DNA from: CAVSRC01 sp963743015
GTDB taxonomy: Bacteria > Pseudomonadota > Alphaproteobacteria > Rhizobiales > Kaistiaceae
Assembly: GCA_963743015.1 (NCBI GenBank)
Contig: CAVUOD010000014.1
Coordinates: 62,001-126,000 of the forward strand
DNA length: 64,000 nucleotides
Direction: 5' to 3'
Below, in pieces: positions 29,618 to 39,189 of this stretch (the stretch's first letter is position 1; every line of letters begins with the position of its first letter). Made by a program: the position numbers and the translations under genes. The notes below the pieces were generated by a model. It searched no databases and was not told the origin of the DNA. It saw only the letters and a list, made by a program, of their open reading frames with translations.

Positions 29618-32600
29618 TCACTCCATGGTGAGGGTCTGCATCGCCGCCAGCCCCGGCCCTTCGGTCGGACTCACTTGGGCTGACGGCAACGCGGATGTCG
29701 GAAGGCAGGTCGCCGAAGTCGGCGGTCTGCTCGGCGCTCGCATAGGTTGCCGACGGCGCGGTGACGGAGATCGATCGCTTCAGCGTTTCGCCGTCGAAGA
29801 TCGAGACCGCATAGGCTTCGCTCGCCTCGCCGAGCGGCACCTCGACCTGGTCCCAGCCGTCACCACCGCTCCGCGTCTGGCGGATCCAGGCGAAGGTCAC
29901 GTCGCCGCTTGCCGCATCGCGCCTTGCGACAAGATGCACCGGCGGCATGCAGGCAAGCCCGCGCCGGCAAGAGCCGAGCGCGTCATCGACGAAGATGTCC
30001 GGGTCGTAGACGGCGCCGGCCGGCCCCGAACGCACGGTCAGGTCCAGTCCGGATTCGGCCTCCGACAGATCGAGCAAGGGCACCGCCGCGTCGAGCAGAA
30101 CGAAGCGCGCGCCGGCCGCATGGCCGGCTGCGGCGACGTCGCTCGTCCCCGCCTGCCCGCGCAGCAGACCCTCAAGCCGCCAGGTGGTGTCGCCGGTCAG
30201 CGTCGCGGACTGGAACTGGATGACCTCCCAGCCGGTCTCGGCGCTGCCGATGGCGGCCGCGTTGGCGCCGTTGAGGACGCCCAGCCGCGGCTCGCTCGCC
30301 AGCGTTCCGCCATAGAGCGTCACCGCGACGGCGTTGCCGCGGTCCCAGCGTGCGCTCGGCCCGGCGGCCAGCGGCGCGGTCAGTTCGCCCATGGTGGCGC
30401 GGCGTTCGAGCGTCTGGCGCGGCACGAAGCCGCTTGCGGCGCTGCCCAGCGAAACCACGATGGCGCCCGGCCAGGGTTCGGCGAAGGCGGCAATGCGCGG
30501 CGCATTGCCGGGCTCTGCTCCGGTGATCAGCGGCAGGTCGAGCAGCAGCACCTCCGGCGGGTTGTCGAGCCCCACCGCCTGCGGCATGAGCGACCGCGCG
30601 GCGGCCGGCACCGGGATCAGAATGTCTGGCTCGATGGTACGCGCCGCGATGCGCCGTGAGGCCGCATCCTCGATCCTGGTGACCAGCAGCGTGCGCGTGT
30701 CGCCGTCGCCGAGGTCGAGCATGCAGACGTCCGCCGGCTCCAGGGCCAGCTTGCTCGGCGGCAGGGCCAGCGACACCGTCTCGCGGCCGGCCCAGAGATC
30801 CTGGAGCAGCGTGTCGGCAAGGCCGCCGGCCACCGCCGAGCTCAGAACGGCACCGCTGCCGTAGCTCGCCACCCGCCGGCTGCCGCCGACCAGCCGCCGC
30901 GAATTGACCGAGCTCGAACGATAGTCGGCGAGCGCATCGGCAAAGCCGATGGCGAGTTCCGCCGGCAGTTCCGTCTCCTGCGCGCGGACGATCGAGACCA
31001 GCGGCTGCTTGCCCTCCTCGACAAGATCGGCACTGGTGAAGGTCTGGTGGGCTTTTCGCCCGCGCCGCACGAAGCGGAAGACCTCGCCGCTCTCGCAGGC
31101 TTCGAACGCGAGCAGCCGCGACAGCGGCTCGAGCGCATCGCGCGCCGACATCACCTGGTCGATCAGGTAACCGTCGACGGTGCCGTCGAGATCGCCCACC
31201 GCCCCTGCCTCCGCGCCATAGTCGGCGAGGATCTGGGCGACCAGCGCTTCGGCGCTCGGCGCGCCGAGGCGGCCGTTGAGCCAGTGGCCGGTTTCCCAGT
31301 TGGTGCCGTCCGACCAGACGTCGGTCCGCAGCGGAAAGGCCGGATAGGGCCGCGCGTCCCAGGTCCACAGATGGATGGCGGCATGGTCCACCATGCGCCC
31401 GCCATAGACGGAGGAAACCGGGTTGGCGTCTTCGGCAAAATCGGGATCGTCCGGGTTCCAGTAGCCGAGCGTCGCCGTGATGAAGCGCCGCTGCACGAGG
31501 TCGTCGCGGGTGCCGTCCGAATAATGCGGCAGGCGGCTTACGGAAGACTTCGGATCGGGAAAGACGTTGGGCTCGTTCGGCCCCTTGTCGACCGCCGGAC
31601 AGCCGGTCTCGGCGAACCAGATGGGCTTGCCTTCGGGCACCCAGACGGTCGGCGTTGCGGATTCGATTCCGCCCGGCCGGTCGAAATGCTGGTTCGCCCA
31701 CCAGCCGACGAGATCCTTGGGCCGGAACACCCAGGGCTTGCCATAGGTGCCGTCGCTGATGGCGCTGCGCACCTGCCCGTCGCGGTCGGCATCGCTGGCA
31801 TAGTACCAGTCGAAATACTCGCCGCCGGCGATGTTGGCCCTGAGATACGCTGCATCGCGCCCCGAGTCCCAGAGGGACGCATCGAGATGGCTGTCGCCGT
31901 CGCGCCAGTCCGACAGCGGCATGTAATTGTCGATGGCGACCATGTCGATCGCCGCATCCGCCCATAGCGGATCGAGATGGAAGAAGACGTCGCCCGAGCC
32001 GTCCGTCGGGTGGTGGCCGAAATATTCGCTCCAGTCGGCGGCATAGGAGACCCTGGTGGCGCTGCCGAGCACGGTCTTGACGTCGGCAGCAAGGCTCCTG
32101 AGCGCCGCGACGAAGGGATAGGTGCTGGCATCGGAGCGGATGGTGGTGAGCCCGCGCAGCTCCGAGCCGATGAGGAAGGCATCGACGCCGCCGGCCGCCC
32201 GGCACAGCCAGGCGCAGTGCAGGACCATCCGGCGCAGCGTCCATTCGTCCGGGCCGGAATAGGCCACCGCGTCGCCGGAAAGAGCGAAGTCTCCCGGTCC
32301 CGCCGTGCCGACGAAGGCGGCGATTTCGTCGGCCGCATCGCCGGTCTTGTCCGGCGACCCTTCCTCGCCCGGTGCAACCGAGCAGGTGATCGAACCGCGC
32401 CAGGGATAGGCCGCTTGGGCGTCGCCGCCATAGGGGTCGGGCAGCGCGTTGTCCGCCGGCACGTCCATCATGACGAAGGGATGGAAGGTCACCGCCATGC
32501 CGCGTTCACCGAGATCGCGAATGGCGCGCACCACCGAGGAATCGGACGGCGTGCCGCCAAAGGCCGGCTTGCCGTCGAAGGTCGAGACGAGCCGCGCGGT

Positions 32601-33533
32601 CGCCCGGGTCAGCCCGGCGGCGCGCCATGCCTCCGGCTCGGTCGCCGTCGTGCGGTCGGCCACCGCCGGCTTCAGCGTGCATCGACTGGCGCGGAGATCG
32701 TCGCCGAACCAGGTCACCGCCAGCGCCACGCGCTCGACGTTCGGACAGACCTCCTGCAGCTCGTCGAGGGCGGCCTGCCAGTCGCTCGCCACCCCGTCGA
32801 CATGGCGGTTGAGCACGGTGCGGTTGCCGGGCGAGATCACCTTCCGCACGGCTTGGGGATCGTAGCCGAACTCGGTCGCGCCGGGGATCAGGGTGACGGC
32901 GCGGATGTCGTTCTCGACACCGGCGACAAGGCGCGTCACCTCGAAGGAGAGCTGCGGGATGCGGTTGCCGAAATTCTCCAGTGGCAGCCGCTCGAAGACG
33001 ATCATCGCCGTGCCGCGATAGGCCGGTGCCGCGCCCTGCTTGGCCGCGATCAGGCTGTCGACAGCCTGCGCCTCGTCGCCGGGATAGATGCGGCAGGTGC
33101 AGCGCGACAGGTCGAACGGCTTGCCGTCGGCCCAGACGCGGCCGATGCGCGCGATCGGCCCTTCGCACAAGGCGACGGCGAAATTGGCATAATAGGAATA
33201 GGTGCGCACGGTGGTGCCGCCACCGCCGCCGCCCTTGCCGCCACCGCCGCCTTCGCGGCTCTCGCTGACCACTTCCTCAAACCGCGTCGCCCAGATCACC
33301 TGGCCGGAAATGCGCGCACGGCCGTAGACGCGCGGGATCGCCGCGCCCTCGCGCGAGGTCTGCGGGTCGAGGTCGCTCAGACGCGCGCCTTCGCGCGTGC
33401 GGCTTTCGCTGAACAGAGCGGTGTCGACGGCATAGCCGGCGAGCGCACCCAGCGCGCGCCCGGCGGCAGCACCGATCGGCCCGAACAGCGAGCCGACCGC
33501 CGCGCCCGCCGCCTGAAGGACGAGTGTGGCCAT
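29618..33533 (-). pseudogene. GTA TIM-barrel host-contact tail protein (RcGTA gp15-like), C-terminal frame change
   Basis: About 1305 codons; baseplate/tail-tip megaprotein that contacts the host cell. It begins MATLVLQAAGAAVGSLFGPI. The GTA TIM-barrel-like glycoside hydrolase domain (about 430-720) is seen in GSELRGLTTIRSDASTYPF, AADWSEYFGHHPTDGSGDVF and KPIWFAETGCPAVDKGPNEP. A phage-tail domain follows (CMLDLGDGDTRTLLVTRIED). Near 29680 a single-base change diverts the frame into the neighbouring repeat; the other frame gives the likely true end (TEGPGLAAMQTLTME, stop 29618). The start at 33531-33533 is chosen because homologues begin MATLVLQ. Confidence 0.9.
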
Positions 33534-33598
33534 GAGAGGATCTTTCAATTGTGAAACTTGCGGATTAACGCGAAGGCGGGGACATGCTCAATTCCTCG

Positions 33599-33698
33599 GT
33601 CATCCTCCGGCTTGACCGGAGGATCGTCTCCGCACGCCCTGCCATCGATAGGCCAAATGCGTGGCGGCCGATCCTCCGCTTGCGCGGAGGATGACGGA
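33599..33698. repeat. MITE-like repeat, TCATCCTCCGG family
   Basis: A 100-bp element with GTCATCCTCCGG and CGGAGGATGACGG ends. It overlaps the 3' end of the NlpC/P60 gene, whose last codons it supplies. Confidence 0.7.
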
Positions 33699-34160
33699 TT
33701 GAAGCGCCGAGGCTACGTCTCCGTCCACCCCCGGAAACCTGAACGCATAGGCGATGCGCCGGCGCCACCAGGGCGACAGCGCGGCAAGTGCCACCGCCGC
33801 GCCCTGCTGGGCATGGATGAAGCGCCCGTCGTCCACCAGGATCGCGGCATGCTTGGCCGGCAGGTTGGCGCGCCAGCGGAAGAGCAGGACGTCCCCTGCC
33901 CCCGCCTCGTTCACATCGATCGCAACCAGATGGCGCGCCGCCGCCTCGGCCAGCGTTTCGCGCCCGAGTGCCTCGGCCCAGTCGGGCGTGTAGGCGGGCA
34001 TCGCTTCCGGCTCGTCGCTATAGAAGGCGCGCCACACGCCCCTGAGCAGGCCGAGGCAGTCGCAGCCGACGCCTTTCAGCGAGGCCTGATGGCGATAGGG
34101 CGTGCCCAGCCAGCCCATCGCCTCGGCGACGATGGCGTCGCGGGTGATGACCGTGTTCAT
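33600..34160 (-). CDS. NlpC/P60 peptidase of the GTA tail (RcGTA gp14-like)
   Basis: A 186-aa cell-wall peptidase placed at the tail tip to pierce the recipient wall. The catalytic Cys is in VGCDCLGLLRGVW and the His in PAKHAAILVDD, with a polar third residue following in RFIHA. The family part ends near residue 145 (YAFRFPG); the last 40 residues are translated from the repeat at 33599-33698 and are not family sequence, so the insertion removed the original stop or the gene has a small frame error. The start overlaps the DUF2163 stop by 4 nt. Confidence 0.88.
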   Translation of the reverse strand: MNTVITRDAIVAEAMGWLGTPYRHQASLKGVGCDCLGLLRGVWRAFYSDEPEAMPAYTPDWAEALGRETLAEAAARHLVAIDVNEAGAGDVLLFRWRANLPAKHAAILVDDGRFIHAQQGAAVALAALSPWWRRRIAYAFRFPGVDGDVASALQSVILRASGGSAATHLAYRWQGVRRRSSGQAGG

Positions 34161-35047
34161 TCGACGATCGGGCTCCCATCGTTGCCCCCGCCGGCCAGCG
34201 CATAGGAGAGAACGAAGTCGTTGCCCGGCATGTGCGGGAAGCCGCGGAAGTTCTCTTGGTTGGCGAACTTCGCCTGGCAGGTGGAGAAGAGCTTGTCGCA
34301 GCCGGCGGTGACGACGAAGCCGTCGCCCGCCGCGATGTCGCCGGCCATGGCCTGCCACAGCTCGACGCTCGCCACCGCATCGACCAGCCGGTGGGCGCGC
34401 ACTTCCATGGCGCGGCCGGTATTCGCCCCGCTCGTCCAGGCGAGCCGCCCGCGCGCGAACCAGCCGGCGGCGTAGCCGTCGAGGCCGCTGGCGGTGAAGC
34501 GCCGTTTGCCGCTGGCAGCGATCACCGTGCCGGTGCCGCGCCAGGTCCCGTCGCCGAGATCGACGCCACAGCGCGCGTCACCGAGATCGGCATCGCAGCC
34601 ATGGCGGAAGATGCGCCCGTTGGGCTGGTCGAGCTCGGCGGCAAGCCCGCGCAGCTCGGCGCGGAAGGTGCCATCCTCGCGGGTCACCTCGCCGAGATGG
34701 CCGAGGCGCAGCAGGTGGCGCTCCGCCGGCGTCGTCCAGTTGACCAGCCATACCGCCACTTCCGCATTGTCATAGAGGCCGGCGGCAAGGTCGGCGACCG
34801 TCAGCCGCTCCGAGGAGAGCGCCCCGGCCGCCTCCAGCCCGCCAATGGCAAAGCCGGTTTCGCTGACGTCCTCGCTGGCATCGAGCCCGCTTTCGGGCTC
34901 GTAGTCGATGCCGTCGAAGGAAAGCGCGCGGTCGTGGTCGGTGAAGCCGAGAACGCTCAAGTCGCTGCGCGTCACCTTCCAGCAGCGGCAGAGCGTGGTC
35001 ACCCCGCCGGCGAGATGGGCGGCGAGGCCGGGAGAGAGGGTGCGCAT
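34157..35047 (-). CDS. DUF2163 baseplate hub protein (RcGTA gp13-like)
   Basis: A 296-aa baseplate hub protein. Recognisable DUF2163 features: MRTLSPGLAAHLAGGVTTLC, VLGFTDHDRALSFDG, YEPESGLDASEDVSETGF, and a Cys-rich C-terminal domain (FRHGCDADLGDARCGVDL ... GCDKLFSTCQAKFANQENFRG) thought to bind an iron-sulfur cluster or metal in this family. The start is 35045-35047; the ten upstream codons lie in the intergenic repeat zone. Confidence 0.9.
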   Translation of the reverse strand: MRTLSPGLAAHLAGGVTTLCRCWKVTRSDLSVLGFTDHDRALSFDGIDYEPESGLDASEDVSETGFAIGGLEAAGALSSERLTVADLAAGLYDNAEVAVWLVNWTTPAERHLLRLGHLGEVTREDGTFRAELRGLAAELDQPNGRIFRHGCDADLGDARCGVDLGDGTWRGTGTVIAASGKRRFTASGLDGYAAGWFARGRLAWTSGANTGRAMEVRAHRLVDAVASVELWQAMAGDIAAGDGFVVTAGCDKLFSTCQAKFANQENFRGFPHMPGNDFVLSYALAGGGNDGSPIVE

Positions 35048-35095
35048 GGCATCTCCGAAGAAAGGGGCATTCGGCAATGGGCAGCCACAGGCGCC

Positions 35096-35226
35096 CCTCC
35101 CTCCCCTGAAAGGGGAGGGTCGGACCGAAGGTCCGGGGAGGGGTCGCTATCGAAATGCCCCTGACCCCCACCGACCCGGCTCAGCTTGACGCTTCGCCGG
35201 GCCACCTCCCCCTTTCAGGGGGAGGA
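35096..35226. repeat. Palindromic repeat, CTTTCAGGGG family (inverted orientation)
   Basis: Runs from CTCCCTCCCCTGAAAGGGGA to CCTCCCCCTTTCAGGGGGAG between the DUF2460 and DUF2163 genes, with GTCGGACCGAAGGTCCGGGG inside. Confidence 0.75.
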
Positions 35227-35260
35227 GAAGAAACGCCTGCCATCATCGACCGACGATTGC

Positions 35261-35899
35261 CTACAGCCGGATCTCCACCAGCGGGATCGCCGGGATGTCG
35301 CCGGCGGCAAAATGCGAGAGGTTGATCTCGAGCGTGTCGCTGTCGAAGCGCACCGGAACGTCGAACGCGTAGCCGGCGGTGATCGCCGCGCCTTCCGCCG
35401 GCGCCGTCGCAAATTCCACCGAGCCGGTGGTCTCGTCGCAGCTCCAGCCCGCGGAGAGGGCCAAGCCATCCACCGCGATCAGGACCGAACCGGCGACCGG
35501 CTTGGCGATGCTGCGCGCCCACGGCGCGTGTTCCGAACCGTAGGTCTTGACCAGCTGAAACGCCGTCGTCGCGCCGTCGCCGGTGCCGATCGCCTGGTCG
35601 GTGGCGGCCGGCGTTTCGTTTGGGCCGCAACTCTTCCAGTCGGCGCGATCCTTCCAGCGGAAGCCGTAGAGCCGGCCGCGCCGCTCCTCGAAGAAGGCGA
35701 TCACCGCGTGAAGATCGTCGAGCGACTTGACGCCGTAGCCGGCATTGTAGCGCCGGCGCGAATCCGCCCAGCGGCTGTTGCGCTCCTCGTGGCCCGAGCC
35801 GAGCGCGACGATGTCGGTCTTGCGCTCCGGCCCGCCGCTGGCGCCGAAGGCGATGGCGGTCGGAAAGCGCACCTCATGGAAGGGGATGAGTGCAGGCAT
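35261..35899 (-). CDS. DUF2460 distal tail protein (RcGTA gp12-like)
   Basis: A 212-aa distal tail protein forming the ring between tail tube and baseplate hub. DUF2460 hallmarks: FHEVRFPTAIAFGASGGPER, the early HEERNSRWADSRRRYNAGYG, VIAFFEERRGRLYGFRWKD, and the C-terminal VEFATAPAEGAAITAGYAFD and VPVRFDSDTLEINL. It is separated from its GTA neighbours by repeats on both sides. Confidence 0.92.
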   Translation of the reverse strand: MPALIPFHEVRFPTAIAFGASGGPERKTDIVALGSGHEERNSRWADSRRRYNAGYGVKSLDDLHAVIAFFEERRGRLYGFRWKDRADWKSCGPNETPAATDQAIGTGDGATTAFQLVKTYGSEHAPWARSIAKPVAGSVLIAVDGLALSAGWSCDETTGSVEFATAPAEGAAITAGYAFDVPVRFDSDTLEINLSHFAAGDIPAIPLVEIRL

Positions 35900-35969
35900 A
35901 GGGATCGGTCCTCAAGAAGCGGCAGTTGGCAGTCGGCAGTGGCAGTCGATTCTGGCCGGCGTTTCTTCT

Positions 35970-36098
35970 CCTCCCCCTGAAAGGGGGAGGTGGCCCGGCG
36001 AAGCTTCAAGCGGAGCCGGGTCGGAGGGGGTCATGGGCACATCGATAGCGACCCCTCCCCGCTGCTTCGCAGCGACCCTCCCCTTTCAGGGGAGGGAG
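35970..36098. repeat. Palindromic repeat, CTTTCAGGGG family
   Basis: Between tape measure and DUF2460 genes. Runs CTCCCCCTGAAAGGGGGAGG to CCCTCCCCTTTCAGGGGAGG. Tandem CGGCAGT-type units flank it on both sides (35920-35950, and as the complement near 36120-36150). Confidence 0.75.
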
Positions 36099-36148
36099 AA
36101 GACCCTGCAGCGACGCCCTCCCGACTGCCGATTGCCGATTGCCGCTCT

Positions 36149-36724
36149 TCACAGTCCCCTTCTCCCCCTTGCCACCGCCCGCGCCAGCATGGCGGTCACC
36201 TGGGCTTCCGATTTGCGGAAGCTGTCGGCATCGGCCGCAGTAACGTTGAAGGTGACGGCGACGGACGAGGTAGCGCCACTCTTGACGCCGAGCGTCCCGT
36301 CGGGACCGCGCGCCAGCGGCAGCACCGCTTCGGCGCCGGCCTCGCCCATCAGCCCCAGGCCGCGGGCGAGCGGAAATAGGGTGGGCTGCGAGACAACTCC
36401 GCCCTGGGCAAAGGGCTGCACCGTACCGCCCGCGACGACCGCGCCATGGGCGAGGCCGAAGCTCTTGAACAGCGCATCGACCGCCCCACCGAGCGTGTCG
36501 CTCACCGGTTTCAGGGCGCGATCGAGCGCCAGACCGGCGAGTTTTAGCGCCAGGCTCGACAGAACGCTCTCGAAGCTCTTTCCCCCGACGACCGCATCCC
36601 TGAAGGCGCGCGAGATGGCGCCCGAGAAGCTCGTCGCCTCGCGCGTGACGTCGCGCAGCGCATTGCGGAACGGCAGGGTATCGGCGGTCACATTGATGAC
36701 CAGCGTGTCGACTTCGGTGGCCAT
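36149..36724 (-). CDS. Short tape-measure protein (RcGTA gp11-like)
   Basis: A 191-aa tail tape-measure protein; the short length matches the short GTA tail. The N-terminal half is amphipathic helix (DTLPFRNALRDVTREATSFS, then LSSLALKLAGLALDRALKP). The family motif FAQGGVVSQPTLFPLARGLG with GLMGEAGAEAVLPL follows, then a beta end (VAVTFNVTAADADSFRKS). It is flanked by a repeat downstream and by the antisense ppa gene upstream. Confidence 0.88.
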   Translation of the reverse strand: MATEVDTLVINVTADTLPFRNALRDVTREATSFSGAISRAFRDAVVGGKSFESVLSSLALKLAGLALDRALKPVSDTLGGAVDALFKSFGLAHGAVVAGGTVQPFAQGGVVSQPTLFPLARGLGLMGEAGAEAVLPLARGPDGTLGVKSGATSSVAVTFNVTAADADSFRKSEAQVTAMLARAVARGRRGL

Positions 36725-36864
36725 GTGCGTGGCTCCATGGGAAGATCCGGCAGGGGCCGGCGAAAAACATGCTGCATCGCAGCAAAAACAAGGCTATTGC
36801 CTCCCGGCCCCCGCCCGGCAGGCCATGCCGGCACCCCGCGAACCGCCTGCTGGAGAAAGCCCCC

Positions 36865-37398
36865 ATGCGCATCGAAGCCATCGCCATCGGCAAGAACCCG
36901 CCGGACGACGTCAACGTCATCATCGAGGTGCCGCTCGGCGGCCAGCCGATCAAATACGAGATGGACAAGGAGGCCGGCACGCTGGTGGTCGACCGCTTCC
37001 TCTACACGCCGATGACCTATCCGGGGAATTACGGCTTCGTTCCCCACACGCTGTCCGAAGACGGCGATCCGATCGACGTGCTCGTCTGCAATACGCGCCA
37101 GCTCATTCCGGCCAGCGTCATCAATGTCCGCCCGATCGGGGTCCTCGTCATGGAGGACAATAGCGGTCAGGACGAGAAGATCATCGCCGTGCCTTCGCCG
37201 AAGCTGACGCTCCGCTTCGCCGACGTCCACAATTACGACGACCTGCCGGACATCACGCTCAAGCAGATCGCGCACTTCTTCGAGCACTACAAGGATCTGG
37301 AACCCGGCAAGTGGGTCAAGATCGGCGACTGGGGTGACGCCGCCGATGCCCGCCGGCTGATCACCGAAGCGATCGAACGCGCCAAGGCGAAAGGCTGA
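36865..37398 (+). CDS. ppa: Inorganic pyrophosphatase
   Basis: Cytosolic family I pyrophosphatase that hydrolyses PPi and drives biosynthesis; 177 aa, the normal bacterial length. The metal-binding signature EDGDPIDVLV is present, as are YPGNYGFVPHTLS and KPVKIGDWG-like KWVKIGDWGDA near the end. The ATG at 36865 has GGAG about 9 nt upstream; a longer frame lacks homology. It is the only plus-strand gene within the GTA tail module, lying between the tape-measure and tail-chaperone genes, an unusual position for an essential gene. Confidence 0.96.
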   Translation: MRIEAIAIGKNPPDDVNVIIEVPLGGQPIKYEMDKEAGTLVVDRFLYTPMTYPGNYGFVPHTLSEDGDPIDVLVCNTRQLIPASVINVRPIGVLVMEDNSGQDEKIIAVPSPKLTLRFADVHNYDDLPDITLKQIAHFFEHYKDLEPGKWVKIGDWGDAADARRLITEAIERAKAKG

Positions 37399-37410
37399 TC
37401 GGCGGCGTCA

Positions 37411-37683
37411 CTACCGGTCCGGATAGCGCGCGATCAGCGCATCGAGCGCGGCGCGGTCGAGCGGCGCCGGCAGAACGCCGAAGACGCCTTCCACCGCCGC
37501 GGCCAGTTCGCGCGGGGTCATCGCCCAGAAATCGCTCGGGCGAAGCCTGAGCCGGCCGAAGCCGAAGGCCATCGCCCGGCGCCAGGGAAAGGCTCCCTCA
37601 CCGGCGCATCGCGCCCGCCTCGCCCGAGGGGAAAGGGTTTCGTCCCCATCCGGCGTACGCAGCGGCGCCGACGATGGCGACAT
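37411..37683 (-). CDS. GTA tail assembly chaperone
   Basis: The conserved core is FPWRRAMAFGFGRLRLRPSDFWAMTPRELAAAVEGV followed by RAALDALIARYP, the compact phage tail assembly chaperone found after gp10 in GTA clusters. The start is uncertain: the first in-frame ATG in reach (37681-37683) gives 90 aa, with about 35 residues before the conserved core that look like out-of-frame gp10. The true start is probably nearer 37590, and local frame errors are suspected. It is coupled to the preceding gene. Confidence 0.75.
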   Translation of the reverse strand: MSPSSAPLRTPDGDETLSPRARRARCAGEGAFPWRRAMAFGFGRLRLRPSDFWAMTPRELAAAVEGVFGVLPAPLDRAALDALIARYPDR

Positions 37684-37949
37684 AGCCCGCTCGCCCCTCC
37701 TTGCGGCGCGCATCCGCGGCCACCCGGCGTCACTGACCGCGTTGCCGGCGCCGCGCAGCCCGCGACCGATGACGCGGATCGCGCGTCTCGGCGGCGAGCC
37801 TGCCCGTCGCCGAAGCGCTGCGCCAGCCCCATCAGGTCGTGGGCGTCGAGCGCTGCCTCCAGCTCGGCGAGCGCGCCCAGCGTCAGGCACAACGTGTACG
37901 TCCGCCCGTCGAGCACCGCCTCGACCTCACCCCGCTGCCGGTTGACCAT
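37598..37949 (-). pseudogene. GTA gp10-like tail protein, frame-disrupted
   Basis: About 117 codons. It begins MVNRQRGEVEAVLDGRTYTL and continues LCLTLGALAELEAALDAHDLMGLAQRFGDG, typical of the gene-transfer-agent gp10 (tail chaperone-like) family. Frame changes near 37795 and 37700 are needed to join this to IRVIGRGLRGAGNAVSDA and the ending GYVAIVGAAAYAGWG (stop 37598). It overlaps the next gene. In its last frame the heptamer A AAC CCT (37634-37640 complement) is in slippery register. Confidence 0.7.
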
Positions 37950-37976
37950 GATTCGTCCTCCACACTTTTCCGTTCG

Positions 37977-38060
37977 TTCCCGCGAAGGCGGGAACCCAGG
38001 ACTGACTTCGCTCCGTGGCACGTCTCGCCTGGATGCCCGCCTGCGCGGGCATGAACGGAG
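37977..38060. repeat. Palindromic repeat, CCCGCGAAGGCGGGAA family
   Basis: Hairpin TTCCCGCGAAGGCGGGAACC followed by GGATGCCCGCCTGCGCGGGC, in the gp9-gp10 gap. Relatives lie at 42830-42855 and 43313-43335. Confidence 0.6.
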
Positions 38061-38067
38061 TGAGGGT

Positions 38068-38481
38068 TCACGCCGCCGCAAACGCGATCGCGCCGGCCAA
38101 TTCCAGTGCCATCTGATAGGCAAGCTCGCCATTGTGCTCGCCGGAATATTCCAGTGCCGTCACCTGGAAGGCGCCGGAGAGCGTGCCGAAATCGGGCACC
38201 ACCACCTGCCAGTCGCGGATCAGGCCATCGAAGAAGACGCCGCGCACGGTCTCGTCGCTGGTCGCATCGCGGAAGATGCCGGAGCCCGAAACGCTGGCAT
38301 GCTTGACGCCGGCGCCCTCGAGCAGCTCGCGCCAGCGGCCGGCGGAATCGGCATCGGTCACATCGACGCTCTCGGCATTGAACGAAATGCGGCGGGCGCG
38401 CAGGCCGGCGACGGTCTGGAAGGTGCCTTCCCCGTCGCTGTCGATCTTGAGGAGAAGGTCCTTGCCCTTCTGTGCGGTCAT
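38068..38481 (-). CDS. Major tail tube protein (RcGTA gp9-like)
   Basis: A 137-aa phage major tail (TP901-1 type) subunit. Features: MTAQKGKDLLLKID, FQTVAGLRARRISFNAESVD, VTDADSAGRWRELLEGAGVK, GIFRDATSDETVRGVFFDG and FQVTALEYSGEHNGELAYQM. It polymerises into the tail tube. The start at 38479-38481 is preferred; the upstream open frame is repeat sequence. Confidence 0.92.
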   Translation of the reverse strand: MTAQKGKDLLLKIDSDGEGTFQTVAGLRARRISFNAESVDVTDADSAGRWRELLEGAGVKHASVSGSGIFRDATSDETVRGVFFDGLIRDWQVVVPDFGTLSGAFQVTALEYSGEHNGELAYQMALELAGAIAFAAA

Positions 38482-38555
38482 GGATGTGGTCTCCGTCTGT
38501 TGGGCGATCAGGGAAATGGGTATTCGGCAATCTGCCGCGTCTGTCGGTTCTTCTT

Positions 38556-38671
38556 CTCCCCCTGGAAGGGGGAGGTGGCACGGCGAAGCCGGGTCGGAGG
38601 GGGTCACGGGCACATCGATGGCGACCCCTCCCCGGACCTTCGGTCCGACCCTCCCCTTTCAGGGGAGGGAG
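38556..38671. repeat. Palindromic repeat, CTTTCAGGGG family
   Basis: Between gp8-like and gp9-like genes, running CTCCCCCTGGAAGGGGGAGG to CCCTCCCCTTTCAGGGGAGG with CGGACCTTCGGTCCG inside. Confidence 0.75.
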
Positions 38672-38715
38672 AGGTGCCCGATGTCGCGCTCTTCCGACTG
38701 TCCGCTGCCGATTGC

Positions 38716-39120
38716 CTATTCCGGCTCCGTCACCGCGCGGAAGCGCAGAAGCCCGTGAAAGGTGATGCCGTCCGGGTCGCGCGCCACATCGGCGCTTTCG
38801 AAGCGCAGGTTGACCAGCGCGTGCCCGTCGAGCGTCAGCGCCGCATCGTGCAGCACGGCGCGGATCGCTTCGGCGATCGCCGCGCACTCGCTCTTGCCGT
38901 GCTGGCGCGACCAGACATCGAGGGTGAGCCGGTGCTCGGCGCCGTCCTCGCTGCCTGTGCTCCAATCGGTCACCGTCATTCGGCCGATGGTCACGTAGGG
39001 AAACACCACATCCCGCGGCGCGACGTCGTAGATGCGGTCGCCGATCAGCGCGCCAACTCCGGCATCGGCTATCAAAGCGGCATAGACCGCCTTCTGCAGG
39101 GCAAGGGCTGCGCAGGTCAT
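38716..39120 (-). CDS. DUF3168 tail terminator-type protein (RcGTA gp8-like)
   Basis: A 134-aa DUF3168 protein, the tail completion (terminator) subunit of GTA and siphophage tails. Motifs: LQKAVYAALIADAGVGALIG, RIYDVAPRDVVFPYVTIG, HRLTLDVWSRQHGKSECAAI and a C-terminal FHGLLRFRAVTEPE. The start is 39118-39120. The gap to the next gene is filled by a MITE-like repeat, where related clusters have overlapping genes. Confidence 0.9.
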   Translation of the reverse strand: MTCAALALQKAVYAALIADAGVGALIGDRIYDVAPRDVVFPYVTIGRMTVTDWSTGSEDGAEHRLTLDVWSRQHGKSECAAIAEAIRAVLHDAALTLDGHALVNLRFESADVARDPDGITFHGLLRFRAVTEPE

Positions 39121-39189
39121 GAGGTTTCTCCGTGGCATCGCTGCCTGCGCTCGCGATCAATTGCGGGCACCGCGCCATCCCCACATGCC

